Source of the DNA: Aurantiochytrium sp. KH105
Taxonomy: Eukaryota; Sar; Bigyra; Thraustochytrida; Thraustochytriidae
Reading direction: 5' to 3'
Assembly (NCBI GenBank): GCA_003116975.1
Contig: BGKB01000006.1
Coordinates: forward strand, 558,001 to 622,000
DNA: 64,000 nucleotides
A model generated the notes under the pieces. It searched no databases, was not told where the DNA came from, and saw only the letters and a list, made by a program, of their open reading frames with translations. A program made the position numbers and the translations under genes. The stretch's first letter is position 1. Every line of letters begins with the position of its first letter. Below are positions 57,800-64,000 of this stretch, one piece after another.

Positions 57800-59430
57800 G
57801 TATAGGTGCGCGCGTGGGATATTCTGTGTGTTTCCGAGTTTGCCCTCCTCCTGCTGCTGCTGCTGCTGCTGCTGCGACCCCACTCTCTAGGAACGCGCGC
57901 TGCTAGCTTGCTAGCTTGCCAGCTTGCCAACAAGCAGCTGCGAGCGTGTGAGTTATCGCCAGCCTTCTCGCCGTTGATTAATTAGGGCCAAGAGCAAGTC
58001 GTCTTTTCTCACCACTGCACAACGTGAGAGCCGCTCTGGTCCCCAAAAACGGTCCGTCCGCGCCAGCGTCCCTTCTTTCGCACGAGCGCAGTTTTTCCGC
58101 GTGCTGCACGCGGCACGCTTAGTTGAGCCTTATCTCGCCAGTCTGCAGCCGCGCGCTGAGCAGAAGCGCAGCGATAAAGTGCCACAAGCGCGAGTGACAC
58201 AGATGGAGGGAGGGAGGTGGCTTGAGCTGCTTCTTTTAGCCACTGGCAGCGCTTATGCTCTCCCTCTCTCTCCGACCACCTTTCTTGCAACGTGTGTTGC
58301 GTTGCGTTGCGTTGTGTCGTGTTGCGTGTTGCAAAAGCTGCAGCTGCAGCTGCGACTCACCCGGCAGGCAGGTAGACAGGGCAGGCAGGCAGGTAGGCTT
58401 GCGCGAGAAGGGCTCGACCTGGCTGAAAGTTTGCCGAGTTCTTTGCTTGCTCGGGGCTTTAACGCAGCTTGGCACGACGACTGGAAGGCCTGGCAGAAGG
58501 GAAAAGGAAGCGCGAGCTCGCTCGCTTGCCAACTGCCCTGCCCTGCCCTGCTCTGCAGCGCGGCTCGCGTCGCGTGGCCTGCGTTTGGCGTTTGCTGTTA
58601 TCCCCGCGCGCGCGCACGAGCGAGCGAGCGTGGCCGCTGGCGAGCAAAGCAGAGCAACGTAAAGGCTTCCTTGGCGTGGAAAACGCGCTTTCGCCCCGCG
58701 CAGGTGGCGAGCCGAGGTCGCTCTTGACGGCGCGCTAGTTCGAGCGGGCTCTCGCAAGCGAGCGAGCGATAGCGCGCACTCGAGGCGCGGCGAGACCACG
58801 CGCGCGAGGGCCAGGAGCGCGAGCGCCAGCCCAGGTCGCCGCCGGCTCGCTCTCCGTCCGTGCTCCGTCTGGCCTGGCCTGGCCTGGCCGGGCTGGTCGT
58901 CGCGTTTCGGGTCGGGGGATCGAGGAATCGAGGCAGGGAGGATGCAGGGAGGATGCTCGCTCTGTCTGTCTGTCTGTCTGTTTGTCTTGTCTAGTCCTGT
59001 CTCGTCTCGTCTGTCTGCACCTCGCGCCGCGAGCCCGAGGGCGCCGCGAGTCAAGGCTCGAGCGCAGCCAGCCGGGACCGCGAGGTCGGCGCGCGTCGCA
59101 GCCAGGCGCGCGCGGACCGAGGCGCCGAGGTCGCGGCTCTGGTCCCGGGGTGGACTCGCGACGCTGGCAGAGACCGGCCTGGGTCCTGCGATAGACAGAT
59201 TGCTTTGCTTGCTCGCTTGCTCGGTCGCTTCGGTCGCTTGCTTGCTTGCTTGCTAGTCTGCCTGCCTCTGTCTACCGGCCGGAGAGAGCAGCCAGGGGAG
59301 ATTTGAAAATGAATGAATGATGAATGAATGTTGACAGTGAATACGAAGAAGCAGACAGCGGATTTCAAAAGCGGAGCAAGAAAGCTTTTCTCCCTTTCTT
59401 TCACATTTCCGACTTCTTTCAAACTTTTTT

Positions 59431-59538
59431 TCCTTCCTTCCTTCCTTCCTTCCTTCCTTCCTTCCTTCCTTCCTTCCTTCCTTCCTTCCTTCCTTCCTTC
59501 CTTCCTTCCTTCCTTCCTTCCTTCCTTCCTTCCTTCCT
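59431..59538. repeat. (TTCC)n array
   Basis: About 27 near-perfect TTCC units, preceded by a T-run and followed by pyrimidine-rich DNA. Open frames across it (Phe-Leu-Pro-Ser or Lys-Glu-Gly-Arg) are repeat translations. Confidence 0.95.
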
Positions 59539-59680
59539 GCTTCCTTCTTTTTTTTTTCTTCCCTTCTTTCCAAATTTTCCTCTCGACCCGTTTCTTTTCA
59601 TTTTCTCCTTCTTTCTTCCTGACTCCTCCCCGCCCTCTTCTGCGCTTCCACTCGCTTGGCCTCGCCGCTTCCTCCCGCCG

Positions 59681-59725
59681 CGCCTCGCCTCGCCTCGCCT
59701 CGCCTCGCCTCGCCTCGCCTCGCCT
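59681..59725. repeat. (CGCCT)n pentanucleotide repeat
   Basis: About nine CGCCT units in tandem. Confidence 0.95.
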
Positions 59726-61820
59726 TGCGCTCGCGCAAGGCTGATGGCGCAGGCGCAGACAGCGAGCGACAGCGAATGCAACTCGGCTGAGACCGAGAGG
59801 AGCAGAGGGTAGGAAGAGAAGTGTCGCACTGCGTCCCGTCGTGCAAGCCTGGCGTAGCGCACCGTCCGCTGCAGCTGCAGCTGGCTGCAGCAACCAGGGC
59901 AACTGCTAGTAGTGGGAGGGGGAACGGCGAGAGGGAGGATCGGCTTCCGGACGGAGGCTGGCTGTTGCCTGGCTTTGCGTTGGCTTCTTCTGGCTTGCTT
60001 GCTGATTTTGCTGTCGTACTTTGCTCGCTCGCGGCTTGGTCAACTGCCACTGCTTGCTTGCTTGCTTGCTTGCTTGCACGCTTGCGTTCTTGCTTGCTTG
60101 TTTATTTTATTTGTTCGTCCGCGGACCCTCCTCCCTTTCTTCCTCTTTCTTTTTTCTTTCTTTCTTTGATTGCCTCGCCACTCCTTCTTCCATCCACAGC
60201 GCCACACACTTTGCCCATCTACCATCCGCCATCCATCCCACCCATGATTACGCGGGCGTCCCCACACTCAGACCGCCCTTGCTGACTGCATCCGCCCTAC
60301 CTGCTGTGGTAAAGCACTGTGGGTGGTTCCGCGACTGCGGGCACCACGAGCGACCGAGCCACCTCCCTCCCTCCTCTTTCCACCTCTGACAAACGCCAGT
60401 CCCTCTCCCTCCCTCCCTCCCTCCCTCCTTCTCTCACTCTCTCTCCGAGACCGCCGCGAGTCCAGGCTCGCGGCCGGCCGTGCAACGCGGGCGAGCCGCC
60501 CTGGCGGTCGGCCGGTCGGTCGGTGGCCTGGCTGTTAGCTTCTTTGGCTTACCGGGCCAGGCATGGCTGGCTTGGCTCGGCCTGGTCCTGGGGTCCGAAC
60601 GAGCGACAGCGAGCGACTGCGACATGACAAGTTGGCGTCGATTCCGAGAGTTTTACAGGTGCTTGCTTCGTTGCTTGCTTGATTGACTGCGTGCGGGAGA
60701 GGGCGACTGGCCGGCCAAGTTCGAGCTCGCTCGCTCGCTCGCACGCACCACGCGGAATGGAATGGACGAAGTCGCGGAGCGGCGAGGCCAATGCAGCGCA
60801 TTAACAAGCAAAGAGACGCTGAGCTAAGCGAAGGAAGTGAACGAATGAACGGCCGGGCGAACGAACGGCTCCGAGGGAGGGGAGCCCAAGCACAGTGCGC
60901 GGTCGCCATTGTCGCAGCACCAGAGCAAAAGTTTGGACAGTGCTTTTCGAAATACTGGTCACGCTTTCTTTCCCCGTGACGACGGGGAGGCATGATAGAA
61001 ATGGTAAAAGGATAAAAAAACAAGATTGACTGATGGCCTGACCGACTGATTGACTGATTGACGGATAGTCAACTCAAGCCCGAGCCAAGCGCGAGCATCC
61101 AGAGAAAGGGAAGTCAAGGCCCCCGCTCCAGACAGATGATCTTTGCGCGCGTTCATCCCTTCCTTTCATTCCGTTTTTCCTGCTTCGATAATGTCTGTCT
61201 GCCAAAGGTGGCTGATGAAAATGATATGGGTCTGCAGCGAGGCTGCTCTTAATCAGTCCGTGATACCTCGAGCGTGTGGGAAACGGACGACGGAGGCAAA
61301 AAAGGTTGCGATGGAACGGGCGCACCGCGTTGCACCCTGCACAGAGAGCGCGCAGCAGCAGCGTTTCGTCCCTGGTGCACGCTATCTTTTCCATAGACTC
61401 GAGCGCGCGAGAAGTCACCCTCTCGCTCCCTCCATCGCTCGCTCGGTATACGCCGTCCAAACTGGCTGCGTGAATCCTTCACTACTTACGCACTCACTCA
61501 TGCGTACTCACGAATTCGTGCCGGCTGTGCTGCCTGCCACTGCTTTCCAGAGGTGGCCAAGTCGACATCTTGTGCCCGCCACCGCTGCTGCCAACCGCAG
61601 AACACCCACCAAGCCGTAAGTCTCTAGTAGCCGGCTACCCACACCTTCCGCAGCACCACGAACGGACTAAATGTAACCAAATCAACCAACGATGGAACGA
61701 GCCTCAGTAAGACAGCCAACCTACAACCGCAGATGTCGATGGATGGATTGGTGGATGGGTTGAATGAACGATCGATGCATCGATCGATGGATCGATTGAT
61801 CAATCGAACCAGCAAATCGA

Positions 61821-61849
61821 ACCCCCCCCCCCCCTCCCCCCTCCCCCCC
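61821..61849. repeat. C-rich homopolymer-like run
   Basis: Runs of 13, 6 and 8 C split by single T bases; G-rich on the minus strand. Confidence 0.9.
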
Positions 61850-62392
61850 AGGAGCGTAATCGTCTTGCTTCCTTCCTGCGCCGGCCGTTACTGCCGGCCG
61901 TCGCGGAGCGGTCGGTCACCCGGAGAAGACCAACTTACAGTCGTGACCAGGCAGGCAGGCAGGCAGGCGCTGACAAGCACGCGACAGTAACAACCAACTG
62001 CAACGAGCAGCGCAGCTCGTCTTGTCCGCGCCCGTCCCCCCCGCGCCTTCTTCCTCGTCGGCGCGCGACTGCGAGGTGCAGGGGCAAACAAACAGCCGGC
62101 CCGGCCTCGTCGCGGCTGCGTCCGACCTGCCAGCCAGTTGCTGTTGCGACCAGACGCCCTGTACCCTCTTTGCTGGTCTCGTGCCTCCTCGCTGCGGCTC
62201 CCCTCCTCCGCTCCGGCTGCAGCTGCAGCTAGCTGCACACGCCGCCAGTGCCGCACGCAAGTGCTGCTCACACGCGACCGCCGAGCCTGCAAGGGACGCG
62301 GCCTCGGGTCGAGCAAGGCGCAGTCGGAGCGGCGGCCGCGACATTCGCAGCCGCTTGAGGCGTGAGGCCTGGCTGCTGGCCGGTGCAGCGAT

Positions 62393-62421
62393 CGCTCGCT
62401 CGCTCGCTCGCTCGCTCGCTT
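62393..62421. repeat. (CGCT)n array
   Basis: About seven CGCT units in tandem. Confidence 0.9.
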
Positions 62422-63803
62422 GGCTTCATTTCATTCGAGTTGTCGTGCCAGGGAGCGTGGACCCGCAGCCGGCACGTGGAGGGGATGGGATTGCATGCAC
62501 GCACGCGATGCGAAGGGCCGCGGCGAGCGACACTGCGAGCCGAAGCGCGGCGGATGGATACTACGCGAACAAGAAGGAACATACATGAAAACCAAAGCAA
62601 GGAAAAGCTGCACACACGCACATGCGGCGAGGAAGCACGCCCACGAGAGCGAGCTCCCCGTAAGCGAGCGAAGTACCGTCACGATGGCACGCAGTCGGGC
62701 GATCGCTGGATCGATTGATTGAACGATGGATCGATCGGTGGCGGCCGGGTCGACCGATTGCTGGATCGATCGATGGATCGATCGATGGCTGGCTGGGTCA
62801 ATCGATGGATCGATGCTCCCACCCTCGCTGCGCCTGCGCTGCTTCCTCTTCGCACCGCACTGCGATCCCGCGCACACCCCGTGGCCTCGCTGCACACGTG
62901 ACCTTCCCTTCAAAATGCATGTTTGCATGCTTGCATGCACGCAAGGTCTGCCGGGTCGCGGCGCTTGTCCACTTGCTTGCTTGCTTGCTTGTTTAGGCGA
63001 TTTTTTCTGCCTGTCCCGTACGCGTTTCTTTGTCCTTGGCGTGGGTCAGGGCCGATCAAATATCTTTCTTTCTCTCGCAGTCAATCGATCCATCGATCCA
63101 TTGCTAGTTCCGTCGGTCGGTCGGTTGGTCGGTCGGTCTGTCGGTCGCGCAGCGTGTCAACCACGCCCTGCTCGAAAGATCTTCCAGAGCTCAGTCGCAA
63201 GTGGCCTTTGCGCTCGCAATCTGCAGCTGATCTTCGCGAGCTGCGACGAAGCCTCCAGACTTGCTCGCTTGCCCTCGCCTCACGTCCGAAGAATCCGACC
63301 TCTCTCTCTCTCTCTCCCTCTGTTCGCGTCTGTCCAAGGAAGGAGCCCCTCCCGGCGCCGGCGCACACTCCAGCAGAGCAGCAATGAGCAGAGCAGGACG
63401 GCTCAGGCCGGCCGACCTGGCTGCTGCTGCACGCAAACGGAGAGGGCGCCTGGTTCGTTCATGCATTCGTGCGTTCACCTGCGTGCAGCCGTGCTGGGGA
63501 CGGCCGGGCGTCTCCTGCACTGCGCGCAGCAAGGAAGCAAGGAGGCTCTGCGCGCGCTGCCTGCTGGCGGCTGATCGGAACGCGGCTTGGACGGAGACCG
63601 ACAGGCTCTGTGTGTTTCTTTTCTTTCTTTTTCTTTCTTTTTCTTTCTGGTTTCGCTTGATCGGCGGCAGGTCGGACGATGGATCGGTTGAACGGTTGAT
63701 CGAGCGCTCGAATCGACTCCGAACCGAACACTTGGCAAGCAAGCAAGCAAACTGTTTTTTATTGAAAGCAAGCGTCGCGCCTGCGCACGGGAAAAAGCGC
63801 GAA

Positions 63804-64000
63804 ATGAGTCACAGGTAAGAACGATGAAGCCCGCGAACTGCTGGCGGACGCGAGCGAGCGATGGCGAACGACCCCATGCCTGCGATCATCTGTATGCTTG
63901 CATGCCGCACCGTCCATCTATCCATCGTGCATGTTGCCGTCCATACAACAGGCGGGCTTACCATCTGGAAAAGGATACGTTTCATCGCCGCCGAATTGCC
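63804..64000 (+). CDS. Probable tiny first exon and start of second exon of a gene leaving the right edge
   Basis: ATGAGTCACAG (63804-63814) is followed directly by the consensus donor GTAAGA. A good acceptor (CATACAACAG) ends at 63951, 137 bp later. Joining gives MSHR then RAYHLEKDTFHRRRIA to the window end, open for 16 codons. Very short first exons after the ATG are common in conserved housekeeping genes of intron-poor protists. I cannot identify the protein from 20 residues. All three frames of the second exon stay open in this short stretch, so the reading is tentative. Confidence 0.4.

Larger units (their letters stand above)
57800..63803. other. 6-kb region with no supported gene, simple-repeat-rich
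   Basis: This is the largest gene-free stretch in the window. It holds CAG repeats at about 57850-57875, CTAGCTTGC units near 57900-57926, GGCA runs near 58370-58395, GTCT near 58960-58985, (TTGC)n near 59225-59252, (TTCC)n at 59431-59538, (CGCCT)n at 59681-59725, (TTGC)n near 60050-60100, (CTCC)n near 60401-60430, GATCGAT-type runs near 61735-61805 and 62700-62815, a C-rich run at 61821-61849, (GCTC)n at 62393-62421, and GCAAGTG elements near 62257 and 63196. Composition swings sharply over tens of bases. Long open frames translate repeats and are rejected. Short exons could be hidden here. Confidence 0.5.

Noticed and set aside
59051-59902. 283-aa minus frame with Lys-Glu-Gly-Arg repeats
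   Set aside because: It is a direct translation of the (TTCC)n and (CGCCT)n arrays.
60620-60657. ATG-led short stretch ending TTTACAG|GTGCTT
   Set aside because: It looks like a first exon with donor, but I could find no convincing partner exon.
61143-61619. 158-aa plus frame ending near a GTAAGT-like site
   Set aside because: A possible exon with a donor-like site at about 61618, but no family-like sequence and no supportable downstream exon.

Overview
This is a nuclear genomic window from a GC-rich eukaryotic microbe. Most genes are single long exons. A few carry short GT-AG introns (about 85-290 bp), and genes are packed at roughly 2-3 kb spacing on both strands. The gene mix suggests a flagellate-forming protist: a CFAP298 (Kurly) homologue, RIIa-docking and TPR proteins, a BIVM-type protein, golgin-84, maspardin/SPG21, an O-fucosyltransferase, an ammonium transporter, a mitochondrial acylcarnitine carrier, and an AP2/ERF-domain regulator with polyglutamine tracts. 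A labyrinthulomycete (thraustochytrid-like) stramenopile fits best. That is an inference from gene content and architecture, not a database match.

Layout. 1-25 kb is dense: the 5' end of a gene running off the left edge, a START-like protein, a WW/FF protein, a spliced BIVM-like gene, a TPR protein, a spliced ankyrin-SAM gene, an RIIa/coiled-coil protein, a multi-pass membrane protein, AMT, a two-RRM protein, golgin-84, CFAP298 and an O-fucosyltransferase. An assembly gap of 349 N follows (25198-25546). 25.5-31 kb holds a membrane-anchored chalcone-isomerase-like protein, an unrecognised 232-aa gene ending in a 112-bp tandem duplication, and a spliced SPG21. 31-47 kb holds three large proteins (2431, 782 and 1350 aa, the last ankyrin + LisH/CTLH + WD40), a spliced four-helix membrane protein, and a weakly supported small spliced gene. 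47.8-64 kb is much sparser: an acidic/basic hypothetical protein, the acylcarnitine carrier (three exons) and the AP2 gene sit among multi-kilobase, simple-repeat-rich, apparently non-coding DNA. A probable tiny first exon of a gene runs off the right edge.

Five genes were assembled from separate open frames by matching donor, acceptor and phase; in three of them (BIVM-like, SPG21, carrier) the joined product reads through a conserved family block. Two non-coding signals stand out. One is a GCAAGTG/GCACTTGC element clustered in several divergent promoters, including an exact 15-bp match between two of them. The other is a family of (GCTT)n/(GCAA)n arrays scattered over the intergenic DNA. I see no mobile element, CRISPR array, rRNA or tRNA that I can support.
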